Part shown: positions 34,419 to 44,188 of the stretch, piece after piece | Position numbering within the stretch: the first letter of the stretch is position 1 | Layout: each line of letters starts with the position of its first letter | Assembly: GCA_947178105.1 (NCBI GenBank) | Contig: CAMWXD010000007.1 | Location: 1-64,000, forward strand | Direction of reading: 5' to 3' | From: an uncultured Eubacterium sp. | Lineage (GTDB): Bacteria > Bacillota > Clostridia > Lachnospirales > Lachnospiraceae | DNA: 64,000 nucleotides | Program-made: the position numbers and the translations under genes | The notes under the pieces: generated by a model | Databases searched by the model: none | Told to the model about the DNA's origin: nothing | Seen by the model: only the letters and a program-made list of their open reading frames with translations

Positions 34419-35402
34419 TTACTTTTCCTCCCATTCCGGCGTATACTGAATGCAGCTTGCTACATGTCCTGGCTCAACTTCTACGGCCCATGGTTCAAAG
34501 TTCTGGCATTTCTCACATTTCTCCGCACACCTATCATAAAAACTGCAGTAAGACGGCAGATTCGCCGGATCTGTTACGAGTCCCGGAATTACTTCCAGCC
34601 TGTCCACATCACGATCAAGAGATGGGATGGACTTATAAAGTGCCTTTGTGTATGGATGCTTCGGGTTATCAAATACCTGCTCCACACTGCCAAACTCTAC
34701 GATCTTCCCGGCATACATAACCGCGCAGGCATCACACATTTCAGCTACAACACCTAAGTCATGCGTGATCAGTATCATAGATGTGCCATGGTCTTTCTGG
34801 AGCTTACGCATCATATCCAGAATCTGTGCCTGAATCGTCACATCCAGAGCCGTTGTCGGCTCATCTGCGATCAAAAGATCTGGTTCACAGGCAAGGGCAA
34901 TCGCAATGACAATCCTCTGCTTCATGCCGCCCGAGAATTGATGCGGGTACTCTTTATAACGTTCCGGAACAATGCCAACCATAGACAGCATCTCCTGGGC
35001 ACGCTTTAATGCCTCGGCCTTGGAACAATGATTGTGAAGAAGCACAACCTCCGCAATCTGGTCCCCTACGGTCTTCACCGGATTCAAAGCCGTCATTGGG
35101 TCCTGAAAGATCATACTGATCCTTTTCCCGCGGACACTTCGCATTTCACGGCTGGACTTTTCTAAAAGCTCCTCTCCGTCCAGCTGAATCGATCCCTGGA
35201 TCACATGGCCGACTTTCGGCGGCAAAAGCCCCATGATCCCAAGTGCCGTAGTCGTTTTGCCGGCACCGGTTTCCCCCACAAGCCCTATGATACCGCCTTT
35301 TTTTAGTTCCAAAGTAATTCCATTCACTGCCTCTACCACTTCTTCATCGGTCTCATAGTGGATTACGAGGTTCTGAATTGATAATATATTTTCGCTGCTC
35401 AA
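34419..35402 (-). CDS. oppD: Oligopeptide-type ABC importer ATPase (OppD/DppD)
   Basis: 327 residues. Walker A GETGAGKTTTALG, signature FSGGMKQRIVIAIAL, Walker B DLLIADEPTTALD, and the H-loop ITHD are all present. The Cys-rich C-terminal loop (YCSFYDRCAEKCEKC) could bind an iron-sulfur cluster, as seen in some peptide-importer ATPases. Second nucleotide-binding subunit of the importer; the gene follows the OppC permease gene by 14 bases. Confidence 0.92.
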   Translation of the reverse strand: MSSENILSIQNLVIHYETDEEVVEAVNGITLELKKGGIIGLVGETGAGKTTTALGIMGLLPPKVGHVIQGSIQLDGEELLEKSSREMRSVRGKRISMIFQDPMTALNPVKTVGDQIAEVVLLHNHCSKAEALKRAQEMLSMVGIVPERYKEYPHQFSGGMKQRIVIAIALACEPDLLIADEPTTALDVTIQAQILDMMRKLQKDHGTSMILITHDLGVVAEMCDACAVMYAGKIVEFGSVEQVFDNPKHPYTKALYKSIPSLDRDVDRLEVIPGLVTDPANLPSYCSFYDRCAEKCEKCQNFEPWAVEVEPGHVASCIQYTPEWEEK

Positions 35403-35416
35403 CTCTGCTTACCTCC

Positions 35417-36325
35417 CTACTTTAACCTTGGATCAAATGCATCGCGCAAGCCATCGCCCATAAGATTAAACGCGAAACAAGTCACCATGATCATCAGTGC
35501 CGGGAACAGCATCATATATGGCGCCTGGGTAATATATGGCTTGCCGTCATTTAGAATCAGCCCCCACTCCGGAGTCGGAGCTGCCAGTCCTACACCAATG
35601 TAGCTCATAGAAGACATCATCATAATGGATACAGCCAGAAAGCCGACAAAATAAATGATCATAACACCTACCGCATTTGGAATCATATGCTTGATAATCA
35701 TCTGCACCTGGCCGACACCAATGGCCTCTGAGGATTCAATGTAGTCATTTCCACGCACACGCAGGATCGCCGCGCGGTTATTCCTTGCCATCGTAGGCAT
35801 GGAAGCGAACATAATCGCTGCTACCAGCTGCGGAATACCATTTCCCAATACAGCTACGATACACATTGCCATCATAATCATCGGGATAGCCTGGAAGATA
35901 TCCATAATACGCATAATAATCGTATCTACCTTGCCGCCGAAATATCCAGCAATAATACCAAGCAGACCGCCGCTGAAAAATGCTGCAATCGTACAGAACA
36001 AAGCAATGATCAGCGAATATCTTGTACCATAAATACAGCGGCTGAAAATATCCCGTCCAAACTGATCCGTCCCAAACAGATGGGCAGAACTCGGCTTTTG
36101 CATCATAGCCATATAATCCTGTACCTGTGCATCATACGGAGCGATAAAGTCCGCAAATATCGCAATCAGTATCAGTATACAGACGACTGCCAGTCCGATT
36201 AACGCGGTAGGATTCCTTTTAAACCGCTTCCATGACTCATAGGCAGGTGTTGATTTTACCGGTTTTTTTCGTTTCGCATTTTTTCTTTCTATTCTCTCCA
36301 TTGCGGGAGTATGCATTTTAGCCAT
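35417..36325 (-). CDS. oppC: Oligopeptide-type ABC permease (OppC/DppC)
   Basis: 302 residues with a basic cytoplasmic N-terminus, one leading transmembrane helix, then about five more. The FGTDQFGRDIFSRCIYGTRYSL segment is the family hallmark before the permease domain. The coupling loop ESSEAIGVGQVQMI lies near residues 195-208. An AGGGAGGAAA site precedes the ATG. It forms a heterodimer with the OppB permease encoded upstream. Confidence 0.93.
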   Translation of the reverse strand: MAKMHTPAMERIERKNAKRKKPVKSTPAYESWKRFKRNPTALIGLAVVCILILIAIFADFIAPYDAQVQDYMAMMQKPSSAHLFGTDQFGRDIFSRCIYGTRYSLIIALFCTIAAFFSGGLLGIIAGYFGGKVDTIIMRIMDIFQAIPMIMMAMCIVAVLGNGIPQLVAAIMFASMPTMARNNRAAILRVRGNDYIESSEAIGVGQVQMIIKHMIPNAVGVMIIYFVGFLAVSIMMMSSMSYIGVGLAAPTPEWGLILNDGKPYITQAPYMMLFPALMIMVTCFAFNLMGDGLRDAFDPRLK

Positions 36326-36340
36326 TGTTTTTTCCTCCCT

Positions 36341-37306
36341 CTATGCTGCCTTGCTGGCAGGTTTTTTCTTCGAACCGCCGGAAATGATCGTTGTCTTTAA
36401 TCTTGGATCAATCAGTACGAAGCTGATATCCACCAGCAGATTGATAACCGTCAGCACGATAGCAATAATCAGCGCTCCACCCAAAACAGATGGGTAATTC
36501 CTTTGGGTTATAGAATCTACAATATATTTTCCAACGCCCGGCACGCTGAATACCGTTTCCAGTACCATTGCACCGCCAATTGAATTCCCAAGATTGGTAC
36601 CGATGGACTGCGCCACCGGAATCATTGCATTCCGCAATGCGTGGTGATAAGTAATATTGGCTTCTGTCTGGCCCTTTGCTCTTGCTGTGCGGATATAATC
36701 CTCTCCCAATACTTCCAGCATGGAAGAACGTGTGATACGTGTGTAACTTGCCACAGAAGCCAGGCCTGTACAAGCCATCGGAAGAATGTAACCCTGAATC
36801 GTATCAATTCCGGTCGCAGGCAGAATATGAAGCTGCACCGCAAAAATCATAATTAACACTAATGCTACTACGAACTCCGGCACAGACTGAAACAGCATGG
36901 ATACGACCAATACTACGGAGTCAATCCAAGTATATTTCTTTAGCGCAGAGATAATGCCAAGCAGCACTCCAAGAACCGCTCCAATCGCAACAGCCCCAAT
37001 TGTAATCTTAGCAGAAGTTCCCAGTCTTGGAAGGATTTCAGAAAGCACTGGCTCACCCGTACGATAGGAATCACCAAAATCACCTCTTACGATTCCCCCT
37101 ATATAACGAAAATATTGTACAATTACCGGATCATTCAATCCCAGCTCTTCCCTCTTCGCATCTACCTGCTCCTGCGTTGCATCATTTCCCAAAATCTGCC
37201 TTGCCGGATCACCCGGTGTGAAAGTCTTTAGTATAAAAATGATAGCCGAAACGCCAAGGATGATCGGAATGAGAAGAAGAAGTCTTTTTATGACATATCT
37301 TAACAT
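36341..37306 (-). CDS. oppB: Oligopeptide-type ABC permease (OppB/DppB)
   Basis: 321 residues, six transmembrane helices. The N-terminal IKRLLLLIPIILGVSAIIFIL helix and the GDPARQILG loop are typical of OppB. The coupling loop is YIRTARAKGQTEANI, near residues 206-220. It follows the binding-protein gene after a 140-base gap that holds a hairpin, which may reduce permease expression relative to the binding protein. Confidence 0.93.
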   Translation of the reverse strand: MLRYVIKRLLLLIPIILGVSAIIFILKTFTPGDPARQILGNDATQEQVDAKREELGLNDPVIVQYFRYIGGIVRGDFGDSYRTGEPVLSEILPRLGTSAKITIGAVAIGAVLGVLLGIISALKKYTWIDSVVLVVSMLFQSVPEFVVALVLIMIFAVQLHILPATGIDTIQGYILPMACTGLASVASYTRITRSSMLEVLGEDYIRTARAKGQTEANITYHHALRNAMIPVAQSIGTNLGNSIGGAMVLETVFSVPGVGKYIVDSITQRNYPSVLGGALIIAIVLTVINLLVDISFVLIDPRLKTTIISGGSKKKPASKAA

Positions 37307-37370
37307 AATTTAACCCTCATTTTATTTCGTTCATTCGCTTTCATTTACACGGAATGCCAGATATAGGAAC

Positions 37371-37398
37371 GGCACTGCGGAAAATACCCCGCAGCGCC
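37371..37398 (-). promoter_or_regulatory. Hairpin between binding-protein and permease genes
   Basis: The stem GGCACTGCGG / CCGCAGCGCC pairs with one bulge around an eight-base loop. It has no strong T-run. Such intercistronic hairpins often stabilise the upstream binding-protein message or cause partial attenuation. Confidence 0.45.
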
Positions 37399-37446
37399 GG
37401 AGATTCTCTCAGAATCACTTACCCACAATATGCATTCCTATTGCTG

Positions 37447-39144
37447 CTATTTATAAAAGCCGGTCGGGTCAATAAATCCTCTTTCAATTGTATTATAACC
37501 TTTCAGGCCTTTTGATGTGACTGCCGCTTTCATCTCTGAATAAGTATTTGAAAACCACATCTCATCTTTCCAAATCTTTTCTAATTCAGCTGCCTGATCT
37601 TGCGCTTTTTTCTCATCCTTTTCTTCAATCAATGCCCCAACTGCCGCATCTACTTCTGGTGTCGTGTATTTTGGTCCGCCAATACAAAATGTGTCAATGA
37701 TCGACTGGCGATAGAATGTCATCATTGCCGGATATCTTGCATCTACCAGATCGCCCACATGAATCAGGTCATAATCACCGCCGTTCGCTGCTTCTACAAA
37801 CTGTGGAGTATCTACAATATTAATCGTGAGGTTAATACCAACCTGTCGTAAATTCTCCTGTATAACAGTAAAGATCGGATTCTGATCCTGCATACCAACA
37901 AGGCTTAGCTCCAGTCCATCTGCATAGCCAGCTTCTGCCAACAGAGCCTTTGCACCTTCCACATCCACAGCTCTTTCTTCCGCGGTAAAAGTCTCATTAT
38001 AATACTTGCTGTTCAAATCAAAGTACCCAAGCACTGCAGGTACCGTTCCTGCTGTACCAACCATAGCGATTGCTTCAAAATCCAATGCCTTATCAATCGC
38101 CTGACGTACTTTCAAGTCAGCTGTAGGCCCGGCTTTTGGTCCCATATTATAGAATAAACGGGTATTCTGGCCAAATGTATGCATAACAACGTCAACGGTA
38201 TCGCTTCCCACATAAGTATTTACCATGCTGATTGGCATATCCCACGCCACATTCAGGTCGCCAGACTGTACTGCCATTGCGCGCGCAGCTGAATCCTGTG
38301 TAAATGTAAACACGATTTCTTTATAATATCCGGCATAGTCTTTGTCATAGTAATCATCATTTCTCTCAAGTGTAATAGACTGTCCGCTCTTCCATTCTTT
38401 AAATTTGTATCTTCCTACGCCAATTACCGGATTTTTGGCAGCCTCTTCCAGTCCGCCTGCAGCATTTACTTCATCTTCACTGACAATTCCAAAATTAGAC
38501 CATGCAATCATATTCAGGAAATCAGGAGCTGCCGTATTGAATTCAATTGTTACCGTATGCTCATCATCCGCTTTTGCTCCTGCCAGGAAACGCCCTGTAT
38601 CTGTATTGGCATTGATATCCATCCATACACCTGCAGAATATACGACATCATCTGCTACCAGAGGCGTACCGTCAGACATTGTTACGTCATCGCGGAGTGT
38701 GAATGTACAATGCGTATCATCCACCCATTCCCATTCAGATGCCAGCATCGAGTAAACATCACCTGTGTTACGATCCACATTTACCAGTCTGTCCATAATT
38801 GCACTGCTGATAATCTGTGCTTCATTTTCTACTTTACCTACACCGGAACCCCAAATCGTAGACGGTTCTGCTGATAAGCCAATACGGAGTGTTTCGTCCG
38901 TTGTCTGTGTATTCGGCATATCTTCATTTGCACCCTTTACGCCGCCTGCTCCGTCCGTGTTACCTTCATCTGGTGTATTCCCGCTGCTGTCCTGCTCATT
39001 TCCTGTGTTATCTGTAACAGCAGTATTTGCATCGCTTTCGCTCTGTTGTCCGCCTGTTTTTGCAGCACCTCCGCCGCAGCCTGCCAACAAGGTTACTGAC
39101 ATAACCGCGGCAATCCCCAAACAAAGCATCTTCTTAAATTTCAT
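37447..39144 (-). CDS. Substrate-binding lipoprotein of the Opp-type importer
   Basis: 565 residues, family 5 extracellular binding protein. The lipobox is VTLLAGCGGG, so the mature protein is lipid-anchored at Cys. An acidic Asn/Thr/Gly-rich linker of about 60 residues precedes the three-lobed binding domain (TTDETLRIGLSAEPSTIW onwards). It delivers the substrate to the OppBC channel. A GGAGGAAAAG site precedes the ATG. Family 5 proteins bind peptides, nickel chelates, bile acids and some glycosides; no lobe residue here lets me pick one. Confidence 0.93.
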   Translation of the reverse strand: MKFKKMLCLGIAAVMSVTLLAGCGGGAAKTGGQQSESDANTAVTDNTGNEQDSSGNTPDEGNTDGAGGVKGANEDMPNTQTTDETLRIGLSAEPSTIWGSGVGKVENEAQIISSAIMDRLVNVDRNTGDVYSMLASEWEWVDDTHCTFTLRDDVTMSDGTPLVADDVVYSAGVWMDINANTDTGRFLAGAKADDEHTVTIEFNTAAPDFLNMIAWSNFGIVSEDEVNAAGGLEEAAKNPVIGVGRYKFKEWKSGQSITLERNDDYYDKDYAGYYKEIVFTFTQDSAARAMAVQSGDLNVAWDMPISMVNTYVGSDTVDVVMHTFGQNTRLFYNMGPKAGPTADLKVRQAIDKALDFEAIAMVGTAGTVPAVLGYFDLNSKYYNETFTAEERAVDVEGAKALLAEAGYADGLELSLVGMQDQNPIFTVIQENLRQVGINLTINIVDTPQFVEAANGGDYDLIHVGDLVDARYPAMMTFYRQSIIDTFCIGGPKYTTPEVDAAVGALIEEKDEKKAQDQAAELEKIWKDEMWFSNTYSEMKAAVTSKGLKGYNTIERGFIDPTGFYK

Positions 39145-39272
39145 ACTTTTCCTCCTTCAAAATGTTTTGATTGTTTTCTTTACTATATGTAACAGTGTCC
39201 GTCTTTTCAGTCTTCCACTGTACCACACGTATTTGCTTTCTTCTGTTAAAATGTACAAAGCTGTCTGAACGC

Positions 39273-40262
39273 TCACGAAATATTTGCAATTGTTGTTTCA
39301 AAGTCCCTGATCCGCTCTTTCATATTTTTATCCAGCATTTCTTTATTTGCCATAATCTTTGGCCCGCAGATCGTACCAAAGCCCTGAATTTCTGTTGTAT
39401 GCTCACGCAATCCTGCAAATGTACCGCGTGCCCTGTTCTGCTGCTCCTTAGAAAATACAACTTTAATTTCATCATTCTCAATACTAAGCTGTCCTTCGAT
39501 GCCGCAGACCGGGCATTCTACCTTTGTCGTTCCCGGAAGGATTGTAATCAGTCTCTGATGGCATACCGGACATACTCCTGCAGGTTTATTGGCAGGCTGG
39601 AAAAATTCCGCTGTATCATCCTTATACCCTTCTACCGTCCGTTTCCCCATCTCGTGCATATTATCGATTAATTCCTGGTCGATATATGGATTACCGATCA
39701 GCCCCATCCCGTTTGCATTATAATTTCCCATAACTTTCATCATTGGCGGAAAACCGAACAAATGCAGGGTAGCTGTTCCCATAGAAGTCCAGTTTTCTGT
39801 ACTGGCTCCGCCTACAGAAATATACGAAATCGTTCTTCTTTTCAGCCGCCCCATCGGAAATGCATCCGGGTCACCCGGCATCTCTCCGTTGCGGCGTTTA
39901 TCCAGTACCCAGGTAATTGCAGAGTAATCATGTCTGCAGCTAAAACGGTCTACAAAATCCTTAAACTGCCCTGCCGGCTGAAGTACATAGACAGGTGCCC
40001 CTACGACCAACGCATCCGCCCAGCGTACTTTTTCTTCCAGTTCCTGAAAATCATCTTTAAAAATACAAGTATTGTCATTCCCTTTCTCCAACTGTGTGGA
40101 ACAAGCCCCGCAGCCGCGGCAGCGGCCAATATCCAGGGCACAGGTATTTACAAAACGGATCTCCGCATCCGGATCAGCCATACGGCAGCCGTACAATGCT
40201 TCTTTCACCAGAATGTCTGTGTTGGCATTTTTCTTCCCAAATGAAATACCAAGAATATTCAT
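39273..40262 (-). CDS. Iron-sulfur flavoprotein/NAD(P)H-dependent FMN reductase 1
   Basis: 329 residues. The flavodoxin-like fold begins MNILGISFGKKNANT, with the FMN loop near the N-terminus and GAPVYVLQPAGQFKDFVDRF near residues 88-108. A compact Cys cluster CRGCGACSTQ with a later Cys (NTCIFKDD) suits a 4Fe-4S centre as in archaeal Isf proteins. An extra C-terminal zinc ribbon (CPVCHQR and ECPVCG) sets it apart from simple FMN reductases. It resembles the protein at 44189-45151, so the pair flanks the glycoside-processing genes. Likely a two-electron carrier or a reductase acting on an aromatic or enone substrate; substrate unknown. Confidence 0.85.
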   Translation of the reverse strand: MNILGISFGKKNANTDILVKEALYGCRMADPDAEIRFVNTCALDIGRCRGCGACSTQLEKGNDNTCIFKDDFQELEEKVRWADALVVGAPVYVLQPAGQFKDFVDRFSCRHDYSAITWVLDKRRNGEMPGDPDAFPMGRLKRRTISYISVGGASTENWTSMGTATLHLFGFPPMMKVMGNYNANGMGLIGNPYIDQELIDNMHEMGKRTVEGYKDDTAEFFQPANKPAGVCPVCHQRLITILPGTTKVECPVCGIEGQLSIENDEIKVVFSKEQQNRARGTFAGLREHTTEIQGFGTICGPKIMANKEMLDKNMKERIRDFETTIANIS

Positions 40263-40305
40263 ACAAATTCTCCTTCAAAATTTTCTATTATTATGATCTT
40301 CCATC

Positions 40306-41364
40306 TCAGCCATTCTCAATCGCTCTCCGCAATGCTTCCTGATGACGGCGTACCTGCTCAATACTGTCGACACCGACATCCCTTAAATGTTCTCCACCTT
40401 CATATTCTGAACTCAAAAAACCATGGTATCCTGCTTTTTTGAATGCCTCTACCACCTCTGGGATTGCCACTGCTGTCTCTGTATAGTCTTCATGTACGTG
40501 ATAGAATTTCGCATGTGTATGGAAAATATAGTCGATATTGTCTATGATGTCCTGCGGCTCTGACCAGGAATAGGTGAAAGATGCCCCTGCGTATGCCTTG
40601 TCAGCCGGTCCTGCACCTGCTTTTTCTACTGCATCCATCATCTCCTGCATGCCATTCGCCATCCGGTATTCCATATTTGCTTTTCCAAGATTCAGGTCAT
40701 ATTTAATCTTGACAAATCCCTTTGCAAGTCTCTGTGCATAAGCATCATCTACGATTTTGATGCATTCTTCCGATGCCCCCTGCCTTCTTGCCTTGTCCCT
40801 TAAGACATCCGGTATATTTTTACAGAAAATGCCCATATCCGGAATAAATCCAAAATGTTTCGTGCCAGTCCGGTGAATCATCTCCATATAGCCGTCAGCC
40901 CATCCGGAATTCAGTGAAAACGGCGCATGTACTTCCAGTCCGATCTTTACATCCATTTCATCTGCGTATTCCAGGCTTCCCTCTATGACATCCATTGGAG
41001 TAGAGACAAGTGTGCGAAGATTTTTGAATCCAAGCATGGATGCTAGGCGGATGTCTCTCTTCATCATATTGATCTGCTCACCCAGCGACAGTGTCCGGTT
41101 ATCAAAAATCTTATTTTCCAAAAAAGCATCATAGCAGGACGGTTCCAGATGATATTCCTTTAACCAGTGAAACCACTGATCCCTGAATTCCTGTGTTTCA
41201 ATCGGAAGCGGAAATCTGCGGATCATCTGTTCTGCAAGCAGCTCCACACCTGTGGCTCCTGTCTTTGCTGTTTCCTTTAAGCACCCTTCCAGATCCAGTT
41301 TCCCATCGTAATACTCATCCTGATAACTGTACAGGGAAACACTTCTTTTTATATCGTAGTTCAT
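40306..41364 (-). CDS. TIM-barrel protein, candidate C-glycoside deglycosidase alpha subunit
   Basis: 352 residues of the xylose-isomerase/AP-endonuclease TIM-barrel superfamily. Candidate metal ligands are Glu in IGLEVHAP, Asp in GFIPDMGIF, His in FYHVHEDY and Glu in SSEYEGG. In known C-deglycosylases (for example DgpB/DgpC and DfgA/DfgB) such a barrel is the alpha subunit that pairs with a small beta subunit and cleaves the C-C bond of a 3-oxo-C-glycoside. The beta-type gene lies directly upstream, 14 bases from this start. AAAGGAGG precedes the ATG. Assignment as alpha is inferred from this adjacency; a sugar isomerase or epimerase is the alternative. Confidence 0.75.
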   Translation of the reverse strand: MNYDIKRSVSLYSYQDEYYDGKLDLEGCLKETAKTGATGVELLAEQMIRRFPLPIETQEFRDQWFHWLKEYHLEPSCYDAFLENKIFDNRTLSLGEQINMMKRDIRLASMLGFKNLRTLVSTPMDVIEGSLEYADEMDVKIGLEVHAPFSLNSGWADGYMEMIHRTGTKHFGFIPDMGIFCKNIPDVLRDKARRQGASEECIKIVDDAYAQRLAKGFVKIKYDLNLGKANMEYRMANGMQEMMDAVEKAGAGPADKAYAGASFTYSWSEPQDIIDNIDYIFHTHAKFYHVHEDYTETAVAIPEVVEAFKKAGYHGFLSSEYEGGEHLRDVGVDSIEQVRRHQEALRRAIENG

Positions 41365-41378
41365 ATCTGATTCCTCCT

Positions 41379-41774
41379 TTATACGATTTCAAAATCTGCT
41401 TCACACAAAGCTTCTGTCTGGAATGGCATATATGATGGAGCTATAATCTGCATCGCCTTAATATGATGTTTTCCTTTTGCCAATCCGCCATCTTTCTTGA
41501 CAAAAACATCTGCATACTCACCAAATTCCCATCGGTAATCCGAATCTACAACTGTACGCATTTCTTCCAAAGTAAAAGTTTCACCATTTACTGTAAACCG
41601 GATATCTTCCCTTGCTGCATCTTCTCCATCCACATTTACCTGGATATCACGGACAATTGATAATGTAAAGCCGCGGTAATACTGTGCCTTAAACCGAAAT
41701 TCATATCCGGTTATTTTTCCATTCTCTTCTATATTCCGAAAACCACTCGGATCATAAATCTGTCTTGCTGCCAT
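41379..41774 (-). CDS. C-glycoside deglycosidase beta-subunit homologue (DUF6379/CGDB)
   Basis: 131 residues from ATG 41774, preceded by AAGGAG. The segments NIEENGKITGYEFRF, YYRGFTLSIVRDIQVNVDGE, REDIRFTVNGETFTLEEM and RWEFGEYADVFV are the recognisable backbone of the CGDB (formerly DUF6379) family. In characterised enzymes this small beta-sandwich protein completes the active site of the TIM-barrel alpha subunit and allows cleavage of C-glycosidic bonds in plant compounds such as puerarin. It lies between two TIM-barrel genes in one operon. No other glycosidase gene of a standard C-C type is known, so this is the most telling marker of what the locus does. Confidence 0.85.
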   Translation of the reverse strand: MAARQIYDPSGFRNIEENGKITGYEFRFKAQYYRGFTLSIVRDIQVNVDGEDAAREDIRFTVNGETFTLEEMRTVVDSDYRWEFGEYADVFVKKDGGLAKGKHHIKAMQIIAPSYMPFQTEALCEADFEIV

Positions 41775-41835
41775 AGTTTTCTCCTTTTCCATCCAAAAAC
41801 ATGCTTTCTTAATTTTAGATTCATAGCCCTCTCAT

Positions 41836-42756
41836 TTAAATCACAAACTGGCGCAAATATCTCTGGCTCATCACAAGAGAATCTTCCACTTTTTCTTTGG
41901 ATCCTTCAAAAGCCTTATCTTCTACCTCAATGCAGGTACATCCGTCATAACCGATATCTGTCAGGGCTGATACATATTTACCCCAGTCCACATCACCTAA
42001 TCCCGGCAGCTTCGGCGACATAAAATCCAATGGATAAGCCATAATGCCGCAGTCATTCAGACGTTCTTTATATACCTTGATATCCTTATAATGCACATGG
42101 AAAATCTTATCCTTGAATTCATAGATCGGCTGGATATAATCAATCATCTGCCATACAAAATGAGATGGATCATAGTTGATTCCCAGATTGCTGCTGTCTA
42201 AAATTTCAAATACCTTTCTCCAAATTTTCGGTGTTGTCATCAGATTCTGTCCGCCCGGCCATTGGTCTGCACCAAACAGCATCGGACAGTTTTCAATCGC
42301 TACCTTTACATCGTTTTCTTCTGCCATCTGAATGATCGAAGGCCAGATCTCCTTTACCAGCTCCAGATTTTCTTCTACTGTCTTTGTCTGATCTCTTCCG
42401 ATAAATGTTGTAACCATCCCAATACCAAGCTTATGGCTTGCCCGGATCAGATTTTTCAAATGTGTCACTGCCATTTCACGCTTTGTCAAATCTCCATCCA
42501 TTGTATTTGGATAATAAGCCATGGAAGAAATCTGTACCCCTTTTTCCCTGCTGTAATCTGCAATATGCTTTGCATATGCATCATCTTCCAGAACACGCTC
42601 AGCATCAATATGACTGACACCTGCATACCGGCGTTCTGCCTTCCCCTGCGGCCAGCAGGCCACTTCTACACACTCAAAATCGTGTGCAGCCGCAAAATCA
42701 ATCATTTCTTCATACGTCCATGTATCCAATATCGCACTTACAAATCCCAGTTTCAT
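41836..42756 (-). CDS. Sugar phosphate isomerase/epimerase-like TIM barrel
   Basis: 306 residues of the same superfamily as IolE and IolI. Metal ligands should be Glu in VAIENCPM, Asp in GINYDPSHF, His in FHVHYKDI and Glu in TCIEVEDKAF. The WPQGKAERRYAGVSHID segment and the Lys of HYKD are usual for enzymes that isomerise or epimerise keto-sugars. It precedes the CGDB gene in the operon. It might process the 3-oxo-sugar released by C-deglycosylation, or be a second alpha-type subunit; the sequence alone does not decide. Confidence 0.85.
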   Translation of the reverse strand: MKLGFVSAILDTWTYEEMIDFAAAHDFECVEVACWPQGKAERRYAGVSHIDAERVLEDDAYAKHIADYSREKGVQISSMAYYPNTMDGDLTKREMAVTHLKNLIRASHKLGIGMVTTFIGRDQTKTVEENLELVKEIWPSIIQMAEENDVKVAIENCPMLFGADQWPGGQNLMTTPKIWRKVFEILDSSNLGINYDPSHFVWQMIDYIQPIYEFKDKIFHVHYKDIKVYKERLNDCGIMAYPLDFMSPKLPGLGDVDWGKYVSALTDIGYDGCTCIEVEDKAFEGSKEKVEDSLVMSQRYLRQFVI

Positions 42757-42787
42757 ATATCTGTTCCTCCTATTTTAGTTTGTTCTT

Positions 42788-44158
42788 CTATTTCTGTTCT
42801 GTTTGCCTGCGCGCTGTCAGCCTCTCTCTTACCGTATCCATATAACCTGGTTTATCCAGATCATAGAACAGCAGCGGAATGATCCCGATAAAGAATACAA
42901 CACCCGGAAGCAAATTTGCTGCAAGATTAATGCCATCCTGAACATGTGGTGTAATTTCTCCTCCGCCAACGTATCCATATGCACCCATAACCAGCAAAAA
43001 TACAGAATTGGCAATAGCCGTTGCAATCTTAATCCCGGTTCCATTAAAAGAGAATGCCATACCATCATTGCGGACCCCATATTTATCATCAAAATCATCA
43101 ATGGCATCCACGATCATTCCGCTTCCACTCGGTCCTGCAATATAACCCGTACCATAAATGACCATACATACAAAATTAAATGGTATATTTGTAGACGGTC
43201 CAAAATACAGCAGTACTAAGGCAGCCCCCTGGATAATCATAGAAATAATCGCAGCATTCCTCCGGCCAAATTTCCCGACAAACGCTGGGGCAAACGGCAT
43301 AACCAATGTTCCTACCGCCATCTGCATCATCATAAATACAGAAATCAAATCAAAATTCTGTACACAATGCATATAGAAAAATACTGCAACAGAAATACGT
43401 CCAAGAATACCAAACATGTTAAAAAATGAATACATAATCGCACAAAGAAGATTCTTATTTTTAAAAATCAGCTTTAGCCCACCACTTATTTTGCCCTGGC
43501 TTTCCTTTTTTGCTGTGATCCGTTCTTTTGACATGATCGCTACCGCCCAGAACATCGGAAGTGCTATCAAAGCCAGTACAGCTGCTGTACCTCTGTATCC
43601 TGCAGCCTGATCTCCTTTTCCTATCCACAGAACAAGTTTCAATACAAATAAATTCAAAACAATCTGCCCGATCGTCATACCCATCATCTGTGCCGCATTT
43701 AATCTGTTGATTTCTTTCGGATCACGTGTCATAACTGCCGGCAGTGCTGTATACGGTACATTTGTCACCGTATAGGCCATACCTAATCCTATGTAAGTAA
43801 TATAAGCGTAAACAAGCTTTCCTGTATCACCAAATCCTGGCACCGTAAAGGTCAGAATTGTAAAAACAACCAGCAATGGCGCACCTGCAAAAATATAAGG
43901 CCGAAAACGCCCCCATTTTGTATGTGTACGTTCCATCAGCGTTCCCATCATCGGATCATTGATGCCATCCCATATCTTGGCAACCAGCATCAACATTGCA
44001 ACAGCCCCTACACTAAGACCAAATACATCTGTATAAAAAAGTGACAGATAAGTACCTACCATCGTCCACGACAACTGGGAGGCAAAGTTTCCCATACCAT
44101 ATACAAAATAATTCTTAAATGTTAATGGCTTTGTGCCATATTGATTTACTCCTCTCAT
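42788..44158 (-). CDS. GPH-family sugar/glycoside cation symporter
   Basis: 456 residues, about 12 transmembrane helices. The N-terminal segment NYFVYGMGNFASQLSWTMVGTYLSLFYTDVFGLSVGAVAMLML is standard for the glycoside-pentoside-hexuronide family (MelB, XynP, UidB); the cation-binding region KIWDGINDPMMGTLMERTHTKWGRFRPYI follows. A GGAGG site precedes the ATG. It is the only secondary transporter within the deglycosylation operon, so a glycoside or glucuronide is the probable cargo. Confidence 0.92.
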   Translation of the reverse strand: MRGVNQYGTKPLTFKNYFVYGMGNFASQLSWTMVGTYLSLFYTDVFGLSVGAVAMLMLVAKIWDGINDPMMGTLMERTHTKWGRFRPYIFAGAPLLVVFTILTFTVPGFGDTGKLVYAYITYIGLGMAYTVTNVPYTALPAVMTRDPKEINRLNAAQMMGMTIGQIVLNLFVLKLVLWIGKGDQAAGYRGTAAVLALIALPMFWAVAIMSKERITAKKESQGKISGGLKLIFKNKNLLCAIMYSFFNMFGILGRISVAVFFYMHCVQNFDLISVFMMMQMAVGTLVMPFAPAFVGKFGRRNAAIISMIIQGAALVLLYFGPSTNIPFNFVCMVIYGTGYIAGPSGSGMIVDAIDDFDDKYGVRNDGMAFSFNGTGIKIATAIANSVFLLVMGAYGYVGGGEITPHVQDGINLAANLLPGVVFFIGIIPLLFYDLDKPGYMDTVRERLTARRQTEQK

Positions 44159-44188
44159 AAACTCCTCCAGAATCTTCCTGTACCCCCA